A program made the position numbers and the translations under genes. This document shows, in pieces, positions 16,236 through 24,145 of a stretch of DNA of 28,162 nucleotides; the stretch's first letter is position 1, and every line of letters begins with the position of its first letter. Source of the DNA: SXOA01 sp964444865 (GTDB lineage Bacteria; Planctomycetota; Planctomycetia; Pirellulales; Pirellulaceae). The stretch is taken from the NCBI GenBank assembly GCA_964444865.1, contig CAYUJE010000032.1, positions 1-28,162 of the forward strand, read 5' to 3'. The notes beneath the pieces are model-generated. The model was not told where the DNA came from, made no database searches, and worked only from the letters and a program-made list of their open reading frames with translations.

Positions 16236-16903
16236 TAGGCGGCCCTTTTGTGGCTGACTGGCTGCTCTCGAATTCGGGTGCGCTCCACGGTCTGTATGAA
16301 TGACTTGATGCGACTGTAGGTAACATCGCCGACCGACGTTACCTGCAACACGTTTGCTCCCGCACGAGTTGCCGCCTCAATCCCATGGTGGTTGTCTTCC
16401 ACAACCACGCACTCTTCCGGTGTCAGGCCCGCCTTGGCGATTGCGGTGTGATAAATCTCCGGGTCGGGCTTGGGCCGGCGAATGTCCTGATTGCTAAGCA
16501 TGAAGTCGAGATAACCGGTAAGGTTCGACTTCTCCATCATCATGTCCACCGTCTTGCGAACCGAATTGGAAGCGACTGCCAGCTTGTATCCTTCCTGACG
16601 CAAACGAGCCAGCGCATATTCATGATTGAACCGCGGCTTGCACTGTGAATTGACCAGTTCGAGCGTGTATTGCTGCTTCAATTCGTTGACGAACTTATGC
16701 AGCGTTCGAGGGAAACCACGGTCGCAGCTCAGGATTTCCAGTTTCTTGTTCGTCGGCAGACCGTCATAGGTAACGAGATGGTCATAGCGATTGATGACAT
16801 ACCCAAACAGTGAGAGTGCCCGATTCAGGGCCTCGTAGTGCCATTCCTTGGCATCAATCAAAACGCCATCCATATCAAAAATCACTGCTTTGATCGCTGT
16901 CAT
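16235..16903 (-). CDS. HAD-superfamily hydrolase, subfamily IA (beta-phosphoglucomutase-like)
   Basis: A 222-residue cytoplasmic HAD enzyme with all four motifs: DMDGV with D10 nucleophile and D12 acid/base, SNS at 112-114, the lysine K145 in RRPKPDP, and VVVED with E169/D170 for magnesium. The helical cap after motif I places it among subfamily IA phosphatases and phosphoglucomutases; such enzymes dephosphorylate or isomerise small sugar phosphates. I chose the ATG at 16903, although the frame is open to 16945, because it overlaps the upstream stop as ATGA and places motif I at the usual distance. It sits between the GDPD-like and the degenerate nucleotidyltransferase genes and overlaps both, forming one translation-coupled trio. 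The substrate is unknown. Confidence 0.85.
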   Translation of the reverse strand: MTAIKAVIFDMDGVLIDAKEWHYEALNRALSLFGYVINRYDHLVTYDGLPTNKKLEILSCDRGFPRTLHKFVNELKQQYTLELVNSQCKPRFNHEYALARLRQEGYKLAVASNSVRKTVDMMMEKSNLTGYLDFMLSNQDIRRPKPDPEIYHTAIAKAGLTPEECVVVEDNHHGIEAATRAGANVLQVTSVGDVTYSRIKSFIQTVERTRIREQPVSHKRAA

Positions 16904-17526
16904 TTCATCCACTCCCGGAGTTCTTCGGGAAAATCGGTGCAACACAGAAGGTGTGGGCTGCCGTCAGAGACCTGTCGCAGCAGCCGCCAGACATTTTCTT
17001 TTGAGCGCCGGTGTAATTCGGGGGAAACGACGCAGACCTGCTTGTCAGCTTGCAAGTGCCCTTCGATGACGGACGCATCGTACCAGTCGCTATGAAACGC
17101 ATCCAGCCAAATGCCGCGGCTACGGTCCAGGAGCGCGGGCGTTGTTTCGAATTCGCTGAGCCGCGAAAAGAATGGCGTTTCGTCGCGGGCATAGCCGAGC
17201 ATGTCCGGCACGGACATGTCGAAGACGAAGTAGTTTTGAACATCATACTTAGCTAGCAACATCCGTAGCGGCTGAGCGAGACCATCCGCTTTGATGTTTA
17301 GAGCCAGCGTGCTTGTTGCCCCCAGCGTTTGGTATTCATGCAGCAGTGCGTCAAGCGCCAGAGCCCCCGACTGCGGCGGATCATGCGAGATGACCAGCTC
17401 GCCGGCGCAATCGCGAACATCCGTCTCCAACCCAAAGCCCTGGCGCAGAGCGAGCGTCAGTGCCGCGAGGGAGTTTTTCTCCTCGGGCAGCTTCCACAGT
17501 CCCCGATGAGCCAGAATTTGAAGCAT
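16900..17526 (-). CDS. Glycerophosphodiester phosphodiesterase-like protein (GDPD)
   Basis: A 208-residue TIM-barrel protein of the GDPD / PLC-like phosphodiesterase kind. Active-site residues visible are H7-R8 in LAHRGLW, E34 and D36 in GLETDVRD, and H48 in VISHDPP, the standard metal and acid/base set; ENSLAALTLAL-like sequence at 16-27 is also conserved. Secreted GDPDs have a signal peptide and about 250 or more residues; this one has none and is short, resembling the small versions found in capsule clusters. It might hydrolyse or transfer a phosphodiester such as a glycerol- or polyol-phosphate. Its stop overlaps the HAD start by four bases. A gap of 158 bp separates it from the exporter gene upstream. 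Confidence 0.8.
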   Translation of the reverse strand: MLQILAHRGLWKLPEEKNSLAALTLALRQGFGLETDVRDCAGELVISHDPPQSGALALDALLHEYQTLGATSTLALNIKADGLAQPLRMLLAKYDVQNYFVFDMSVPDMLGYARDETPFFSRLSEFETTPALLDRSRGIWLDAFHSDWYDASVIEGHLQADKQVCVVSPELHRRSKENVWRLLRQVSDGSPHLLCCTDFPEELREWMK

Positions 17527-17684
17527 GACGCACCTTGTCTGTTTCCCGCCGTTTTGGGAAACGCGGGCGGAGAATACGCGGGAAAGAATTTCAGGTCAAG
17601 ACGCGTCATTGAGGAGACTTTAGAGAAATTTGCAAAAAGGGTGGAAATCACCATTCCCGGAGATTCCCGCCGGTAACCGCAGCA

Positions 17685-19628
17685 CTAAGCCGCTTTCCCT
17701 GTTGCCACCGCAAGTGGCGTGAGCTCCCCGTGCTGTACCTGCACAATCTTGGTCGCTAGCGACAGGGTGCTTTCGCGATGGGTAATCATGATCATGGTCC
17801 GCTCTTTGCCAAGATCCGCGAGCGCATCGTGAATGAGATGCTCGCTTTCGCGGTCAATCTGGCTGGTGGCTTCGTCGAGAATCAGGATTTCCGCGTTGCG
17901 CAGAATTGCCCGAGCCAGCGCGATTCGCTGCCGCTGGCCGCCGCTAAGCCGTTGTCCATTGGGACCCACGAGCGTCTGGTAGCCCTCCGCAAATCCGCTG
18001 ATAAAGTCGTGAGCCTTGGCCCGCCGGGCCGCCTCGAAGATTTCCTCCTCCGTCGCGTCCCAGCGGCCGTAACGAATGTTGTGCAGGATGCTTTCGTTGA
18101 ACAGTTCCGTTTGCTGGGTGACCAGGGAAATACGGCTGCGGAGGTCCTTGAGAGGCAGATCACGGAGGGAAATGCCGTCGATCAGCACCTCCCCTTCCTG
18201 TGGGTCAAAAAACCGGCAGAGGAGGTTCATCATGGTGCTCTTGCCGCCACCATTGGGACCGACAATTGCCAGATGCTCCCCGAACGGAATCTTGAGATTC
18301 ACATTCTTGAGCACGAAGTGTTGACCATCGTAGCTAAAGCCGACATTGCGGAACTCGATGCATTCATGTCGGAGCGGCAAGTGCTTGGGAACGGCCGCTT
18401 CCTCGAGCTTGGATTGCATATCCAATACCGGGTAAAGAATTCCCGCGGCCGCCATGCCATTATTCACACCGGTAATAACCGCGGAGAGCTTGCGCAAAGG
18501 ATCGGCCGCTCCCAGCAGAAAGCCGAAAAAGACCATGACGGTGGGAATGGTCAGCGGCTGATTCGCCATCCTGATGCCGAAAATGTGAGTTTCCCGGTTG
18601 ATGACGAGATAGGCTGCCGCCGCCAAAGCGGTGCAAAGCATGGCGACTCCCAGGACCTCGGTCAGCGGATTGGTAAGCGTGTTATAGAACTGGGCCCGCA
18701 AGGCGGCACGCCGCAGATCTTTGGTCGATTTATTGAACCGCTCGCGCTCAAACTCCTCCATCGTGTAGGCCTGCACCGTGACAATGGCCTGAAAGACTTC
18801 CAACATCACATGATGAAAACCGAGCGATCGTTGCAGCGTGCGGGTGGAGAGAGCGCGGATGCGGCGGTTCAGACCGACCATCAAATAGGCGATAAGAGGA
18901 GCAAACAGGAGCGAAACCAGCGCCAGGCGCCAGGAGACATAGAATGCCCCGGCGAGGCAAGCCAGGATGCGGAATGGTTCGCTGAAAGCCCCGTGATAGA
19001 ACGACGTAATCCCGGTCGCTAGCATTTCCGTGGTGTGCGTGATATTCGCCGCAAAACCACTGGTCCCCAGCTTGTTGAATCCGGGGCGATCCAGCGCCAG
19101 TGCCTTGTCAAAAATCCTCAGGCGAACGCTTCGGGCGATACTTTGAGAAACGTAGCCCACCATCATCTGGCCGCTGACCGCGAGCGTCTGTTTCAAGGCG
19201 GTGGCGGCCGCGACGATACACACGATAAGGAGCACCGTGGGGAACGGCTTTTGCGGCAGGTATTTGTCCAGAAAGGGCTGTACCCACTTGGCGGAGTTGG
19301 CCGACTTCTCGGCCGTCCAAACGCTAGTTTTGAGCAGATCAAGTTCTAGCTGTTTCGCCTTTTGCAGTTCGGGATCCGCCTGAGGTATTTCCCGCGCCAA
19401 CTGGTCAACGCGAGCCTGATCATCCAGGACTTGCTTTTCGGCGTCCTCCACCCGTTTCCGGTTCCACTCGGGGATGGACTTTCCATTCAAGGTTGTCTCG
19501 ATAATGGGGAACATTGCGGCGATATTCGCGCCCCACAGCGCCGCCGCTAGCAGCGAGCAGGTCAGTGCTGCCATCAACACCATCCAGTAACGCCCTGCCT
19601 CTCGTATTGCCCTGAGAAAATAATTCAT
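17685..19628 (-). CDS. ABC exporter, half-transporter with fused membrane and ATPase domains (MsbA-like)
   Basis: A 647-residue type IV ABC exporter. Membrane part: TM1 at about 14-40, then an unusually long loop of about 90 residues (43-128) with a Glu/Lys/Gln-rich, probably coiled-coil stretch at 56-112, then TM2 from 129 and further segments to about 375. The ATPase part is complete: Walker A GPNGGGKST at 457-465, Q-loop VTQQTELF at 503-510, signature LSGGQ at 561-565, Walker B ILILDE at 581-586 and H617. Subunits of this kind dimerise and flip lipids, lipid-linked glycans or peptides across the inner membrane. Beside surface-glycan genes, a glycolipid substrate is a fair guess. Starts at an ATG next to GGAGG-like sequence. 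Confidence 0.9.
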   Translation of the reverse strand: MNYFLRAIREAGRYWMVLMAALTCSLLAAALWGANIAAMFPIIETTLNGKSIPEWNRKRVEDAEKQVLDDQARVDQLAREIPQADPELQKAKQLELDLLKTSVWTAEKSANSAKWVQPFLDKYLPQKPFPTVLLIVCIVAAATALKQTLAVSGQMMVGYVSQSIARSVRLRIFDKALALDRPGFNKLGTSGFAANITHTTEMLATGITSFYHGAFSEPFRILACLAGAFYVSWRLALVSLLFAPLIAYLMVGLNRRIRALSTRTLQRSLGFHHVMLEVFQAIVTVQAYTMEEFERERFNKSTKDLRRAALRAQFYNTLTNPLTEVLGVAMLCTALAAAAYLVINRETHIFGIRMANQPLTIPTVMVFFGFLLGAADPLRKLSAVITGVNNGMAAAGILYPVLDMQSKLEEAAVPKHLPLRHECIEFRNVGFSYDGQHFVLKNVNLKIPFGEHLAIVGPNGGGKSTMMNLLCRFFDPQEGEVLIDGISLRDLPLKDLRSRISLVTQQTELFNESILHNIRYGRWDATEEEIFEAARRAKAHDFISGFAEGYQTLVGPNGQRLSGGQRQRIALARAILRNAEILILDEATSQIDRESEHLIHDALADLGKERTMIMITHRESTLSLATKIVQVQHGELTPLAVATGKAA

Positions 19629-20102
19629 CGCCTCCGCTCAGCCTCCCTGCCGTCCGGCATTCGAAAACAGTCAACTTTGGAACAAGCAGCCACACATGTC
19701 CCATTCAGCCGTTTCGCAAATCTTGGGGGGTAGCTTACTCTGGATGGCGGTTTGGGGACAAGCGAGAACGGGGATAGTTCGGGAGACACCATGGGCGTCC
19801 GATGAATTCCTGGCGAGGAGGCGATCACAAGGGCATCGACATTTCTCCTGACCACTGCCTTTTGCGTTGCCATCAAGTGTTTTACAAACACCAAACACGC
19901 CTCTTCGGGGGGCAAGCTGACGAGCCAGGACCATTCCTCGGGCGATTACGGCGTCAACTCGACGCATGCCGGCTCACGACCGAAGCCATTCTCGTAAAAT
20001 CCAATTCCCTCTTCATGAGCGAAACCTCAGCTCAGCAAAGGAGTTAAATAGGCTCATCCTTCTCTGGAGCCAATCTGCGCCCCCAATTCTCAGGAATCCG
20101 CG
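19629..20102. other. Intergenic region between the divergent exporter and CotH-fusion genes
   Basis: About 470 bases with no convincing gene on either strand; the short open frames have no recognisable content and no good ribosome binding sites. It should hold two divergent promoters, none of which I could identify confidently. AGGA at 20092-20095 is the likely ribosome binding site of the plus-strand gene, 7 bases before its ATG. Confidence 0.6.
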
Positions 20103-23100
20103 ATGCGTGGTCTTCGAATTTGCCAGGTTCTTTCACTGTTTCTGGTATGTCTCTGTAGCTCTCCGTTGTTGGGAAATGAGCCTCCGCGCCAGCCAGAGAA
20201 TTTTGGCCTAACACAGGTCTGGCAGGTAGAGTTGACCCTTTCGGAGAAAGAATATGCCGGAATGCAGCCTGCGATACCGGGTCCTCCAGGTGCGGTTCCC
20301 GTTGTCCCGTTGCCAGGTGGCCGCCCGGCGGAACGCAACGTCTTTGGGATGAATCTCCCCTGGGCCAACGGCAAGATGACGGCCAGTGGCCAGGTGTTGG
20401 AAAAAGTCTCCGTGCGTTATGCCGGTGACATCACATACTTTGTCTCGGCTCAGAAGCTGAAGCGGCCGATGCAGGTGCGGATCCTCAATCCGGATGACCA
20501 GGCTCGCATCGGAGCCGCCTCGCTGAAGTTGCACGCCATGCCCCTCGATCCGGCCATGGCGCGCGAGGCCCTGGCATTTGAGGTCTTTCGCAAGGCGGGG
20601 GTTCCGGCCCCGGCAACCGCGTTTGCCGAGGTCACACTGACCGTTCCCGGCGTGCACGACAAGGCTTTGCTCGGGCTGTATACCGTCGTGGAAGGGGTCG
20701 ATGCTCGCTTCCTCTCCGCCCAATTCGGCAATAGCGACGGGCTGCTGATGACCCCCGTCCGCATGCAAGGCATCGAATTTCTCGGTGACGAATGGCCGGC
20801 CTATCTCGCTCAATATCAGCCACAGCGAAGGGTGACTGCCGCGGAAGCGAAGCGCGTGATCGAGTTTGCCAAACTGATTAACCAGGCTTCTGAAGAGGAC
20901 TTTCAGAAGAAGATCGGAGAGTATTTGGATGTCGACGCATTCCTGAAGTTCCAAGCCGCCAATGCCTTGACGGCCAATCTCGAGGGCTTTTTTGGCTTTG
21001 GCCAAAACTACCATCTCTACTTGGATGCCAAGACGAACAAATTCGTCTTTTTGCCTGGCGATCTGGAGTTTTCGCTGGCGAACTTTTTGCTGATGGGGAC
21101 CCCCGACCAATTGATGGACCTGAGCCTGACCAAGCCCTATCCGGGACAGAACAAGCTTCCCGACCGATTGCTGGCGATGAAAGAGGTGAAGGCAAAATAT
21201 CAGACGCTGCTCAAAGACCTGGCAGGCAAGGTCTTCACGCGGGAACAGCTCCTCAAGGACATCGAAGCGATCGATTCAGCCACGAAAGAGCCCCGTCAAA
21301 GGGACGCGGCAGCAGTCGCGGCGAGAAGAGAGCCTCCCGCCGGCTTCGGCGGCCCAGGCGGCGGCCCCACACCCCCCGATCTCAAGACCTTCGCCACCAA
21401 GCGTATTGCATCGGTCACCTCGCAGCTCGCGGGGACGAGCAAGGGATTCACTCCTCAGCCCTTCAGCTTCGGTCCTCCTGCAGGAGGTCCTGGCGGCGGA
21501 GGCCCACCGGGAGGAGGCAACAATCCCACACCGATCAGTTCGGCAGAATTCGCCAGAGAAGTCTCGGTTCCCCCCGAGTTTGAAGCCACGCTGTTCGCTG
21601 CCGCCCCGCGGGTGAATTACCCGGTAGCTATCGCCGCCACGCCGGAAGGAATCGTCTTCGTCGCCTCCGATGAGCAGGGCTCTCTCGGCCGGACTCCCAA
21701 TGGCGGCAAGATCCTTCGCTGCGTGGATAAAGACCGCGACGGCAAGGTGGACGAAGTGAAAGTCTTTGCGAAGGTGGACCATCCTCGCGGCGTTTGTTAC
21801 CGAGCAGGTTCCCTCTGGGTCATGCATCCTCCCTCTCTGAGCGTTTTCCATGACGACGACGGCGACGGAGTCGCGGAGCGGCAGGAAGAGCTCGTGACCG
21901 GCCTGACCACTCATCAAATCACCGACCGTGGCGGCGACCACACGACCAACGGCGTCCGGATGGGGATCGACGGCTGGCTGTACATTGGCGTGGGGGATTA
22001 CGGCATCAAGGCCGCTCGCGGCAAGGACAGTACGAAACTCTCGCTCCGCGGCGGCGGCGTTGTGCGTGTCCGGCCCGATGGCACGGAACTCGAACTCTAT
22101 TGCAGCGGCCTGCGGAATCCGTTCGATCTGGCCATCGACCCGTTCCTTAACATTTTTACTCGCGACAACACCAACGATGGTGCCGGATGGGACACGCGGG
22201 TCAGCCATTTAATTCAGTCGGGCGAATACGGCTATACGCGGCTGTTCGCCAACTTCACCGACGAGACTCTGCCGACGATGGGAACTTTTGGAGGCGGCGG
22301 TGGTACCGGGGGACTCATCATCGATGAGCCGCTCTGGCCCGCGAAGTATCGCCGGGCGCTCTATACGGGGGACTGGGGCCGGAGCGAAGTGTATCGGCAC
22401 CTGCTTACCTCCAAGGGCCCCACGTTTTCACAGCAAACGGATGTCTTTCTGAAAGTCCCGCGGGCGACCGGCATGGACCTTGATGGCCAAGGGAATCTCT
22501 ACGTCGCCAGTTGGCGCGGTGGCGAAGCTTCCGTGCACGTGGGTCCAAACGTCGGCTTCGTGGCCCGTGTGTCGCCCAAGGGAAATCGGCCCGAGCCGTT
22601 CCCCGACCTGAAAGCGGCGGACCTTGCGCCGCTGATCAATTTGCTCAATGCCTCGCAAGCAGTAACCCGTTTCCATGCCCAGGGAGAAATCTTGCGCCGC
22701 GGCAAAGACCCCGCAGCTTCTGCCCTGCTGGCCGCCTTCGCCGCTGATGGGGCGAAATTGCTGGAAGGTCGCGTCGCCGCCCTGTGGGCACTCAAGCAAC
22801 TGGATGGTCGCGAGTCTCAGGCTGCGCTCAGAAAGTTGCTCAGCGACCCAAGCATCTCGGAGTTTGCGCTCCGCGCATTGACTGATCGCAAGACTGAACT
22901 CGAAGGAGTGGAACCAAAGCCATTTTTGGAGGCACTCCAGTCCGACTTGCCGCGTGTCCGCGCTCAAGCGGCCATTAGTCTGGGACGGCTCGGCGATGTT
23001 TCGGTCGCGGCTCATCTTCTGCCGCTCACGGCTCGTCCGGAAGGGTCGAAAATGCCAACTCAGACGCCGGTTCAGAATCAGCCCGATCCCGACCGGGTGA

Positions 23101-24050
23101 TACCGCACCTGGCCGCGAAGGCGGTTGTGTCGCTGAATGCGACAGATGCCTGTCTGGCGGGGCTGGATGGTCCAAATTGGACGGGGGCTCTCTGGGCGAT
23201 GCGTTCGATCCACAGCCGTCCGGCGGTGGAAGGACTGGTGAAGAAGCTCAGCACCCCGACCTCGGTGGAATTGCGGCGCGGAATACTCGTCACTCTCATT
23301 CGTCTGTATCACCAGGAGGCTCCCTACGACGGTTCGTGGTGGGGAATCCGGCCGGACAGCACCGGACCGTACTACGACCGCAAGGAATGGGAAATGAGCC
23401 CCAAAATCGCCGCGGTCCTGACGGCAGCCGTCCTCGACAGCCAGCCGGAAGAAGCGGCGCTCCTCAAAGCGCAGCTCGCGCGGCACCGAGTCTCGCTGCG
23501 GGGCATCCCTGACACGGAGCTTTCGCCAACTCGCGAGAAGGAGACTCCCATTGTTGTTACGCCGGTTGATCCCAAGAACCCGAATCAACTCGGGAACATT
23601 GCATACGACGACGTCCTGAGAACTACTGCCGCCCTCAAGGGAGACGCCATGAAAGGGGAGGCTTTGTTTCGTGCCCAGTCCTGCGCGGCGTGCCATACGA
23701 CGACGGATGGACAGGTTCCCAAGGGTCCGCATCTGGCCGACATCGGCAAGCGATATAAGACCGAGGAACTCATCGAGTCGATTCTTAAGCCCAGCGCCAA
23801 ACTCGCACAGGGCTACAAACCGTATTTGTTTTTGATGACTGATGGCCAGACCTTTTCGGGTTTTGTCGTCAGCGAATCCTCGGATACGACCACAATCCGC
23901 GAAGCCAACAGCGTCCGCCGCGAGCTCAAGAAGTCCGAAATCGAACAGCGGGCCGTGCAGAAACTATCCGTCATGCCTGAAGGAATGGTCGCCAACCTCA
24001 CCCGTGAGCAGCTGGCCGATCTGATATCGTATTTGCAGTCATTGAAGTAA
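20103..24050 (+). CDS. Secreted multidomain protein: CotH domain, PVC-type dehydrogenase propeller, HEAT repeats, cytochrome c
   Basis: A 1315-residue exported protein. A Sec signal (core LSLFLVCLCSSPLLG) ends near residue 24. Residues about 35-400 form a CotH-like domain, with YTVVEGVDARFL, GNSDGLLMTP and VFLPGDLEFSL. A Gly/Pro-rich linker follows (about 400-480). At about 481-828 is a glucose/sorbosone-dehydrogenase-type beta-propeller of the membrane-bound PVC kind, seen as DKDRDGKVDEVKVFAKVDHPRG, GVRMGIDGWLYIGVGDYG and GLRNPFDLAIDP. HEAT-like alpha repeats follow at about 830-1050, then a class I cytochrome c domain with CAACH at 1194-1198 and M-containing KLSVMPEGM as likely distal ligand. 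It probably oxidises a sugar or alcohol in the periplasm and passes electrons through the haem. It may be co-transcribed with the esterase 95 bp downstream. Confidence 0.88.
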   Translation: MRGLRICQVLSLFLVCLCSSPLLGNEPPRQPENFGLTQVWQVELTLSEKEYAGMQPAIPGPPGAVPVVPLPGGRPAERNVFGMNLPWANGKMTASGQVLEKVSVRYAGDITYFVSAQKLKRPMQVRILNPDDQARIGAASLKLHAMPLDPAMAREALAFEVFRKAGVPAPATAFAEVTLTVPGVHDKALLGLYTVVEGVDARFLSAQFGNSDGLLMTPVRMQGIEFLGDEWPAYLAQYQPQRRVTAAEAKRVIEFAKLINQASEEDFQKKIGEYLDVDAFLKFQAANALTANLEGFFGFGQNYHLYLDAKTNKFVFLPGDLEFSLANFLLMGTPDQLMDLSLTKPYPGQNKLPDRLLAMKEVKAKYQTLLKDLAGKVFTREQLLKDIEAIDSATKEPRQRDAAAVAARREPPAGFGGPGGGPTPPDLKTFATKRIASVTSQLAGTSKGFTPQPFSFGPPAGGPGGGGPPGGGNNPTPISSAEFAREVSVPPEFEATLFAAAPRVNYPVAIAATPEGIVFVASDEQGSLGRTPNGGKILRCVDKDRDGKVDEVKVFAKVDHPRGVCYRAGSLWVMHPPSLSVFHDDDGDGVAERQEELVTGLTTHQITDRGGDHTTNGVRMGIDGWLYIGVGDYGIKAARGKDSTKLSLRGGGVVRVRPDGTELELYCSGLRNPFDLAIDPFLNIFTRDNTNDGAGWDTRVSHLIQSGEYGYTRLFANFTDETLPTMGTFGGGGGTGGLIIDEPLWPAKYRRALYTGDWGRSEVYRHLLTSKGPTFSQQTDVFLKVPRATGMDLDGQGNLYVASWRGGEASVHVGPNVGFVARVSPKGNRPEPFPDLKAADLAPLINLLNASQAVTRFHAQGEILRRGKDPAASALLAAFAADGAKLLEGRVAALWALKQLDGRESQAALRKLLSDPSISEFALRALTDRKTELEGVEPKPFLEALQSDLPRVRAQAAISLGRLGDVSVAAHLLPLTARPEGSKMPTQTPVQNQPDPDRVIPHLAAKAVVSLNATDACLAGLDGPNWTGALWAMRSIHSRPAVEGLVKKLSTPTSVELRRGILVTLIRLYHQEAPYDGSWWGIRPDSTGPYYDRKEWEMSPKIAAVLTAAVLDSQPEEAALLKAQLARHRVSLRGIPDTELSPTREKETPIVVTPVDPKNPNQLGNIAYDDVLRTTAALKGDAMKGEALFRAQSCAACHTTTDGQVPKGPHLADIGKRYKTEELIESILKPSAKLAQGYKPYLFLMTDGQTFSGFVVSESSDTTTIREANSVRRELKKSEIEQRAVQKLSVMPEGMVANLTREQLADLISYLQSLK

Positions 24051-24069
24051 CACTAACCCGAAGCGCAGC

Positions 24070-24098
24070 GAGGGAGAGTCGGCACCAAGCTCTCCCTC
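24070..24098 (+). repeat. Hairpin downstream of the CotH-fusion gene
   Basis: Perfect 9-bp arms GAGGGAGAG (24070-24078) and CTCTCCCTC (24090-24098) with an 11-base loop, 19 bases after the stop codon. There is no T tract. The sequence just before it (CCGAAGCGCAGCGAGGG) resembles an intergenic repeat motif I recall from planctomycete genomes, so it may be a REP-like element rather than a terminator. Confidence 0.5.
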
Positions 24099-24145
24099 CT
24101 GGGTTCATCGGGCCGGTTTCGGTCCATCGTATCGGGGGATTTCCT

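Noticed and set aside
17778..19022. Plus-strand frame of 414 codons opposite the ABC exporter
   Set aside because: Every exporter motif lies on the minus strand here. The plus frame shows no domain or signal.
19802..20047. Small frame of 81 codons in the exporter/CotH intergenic region
   Set aside because: No ribosome binding site, no hydrophobic or conserved segments, and similar frames exist on the other strand.
22428..23732. Minus-strand frame of 434 codons inside the CotH-fusion gene
   Set aside because: It is antisense to the HEAT and cytochrome region, rich in Arg and without motifs.
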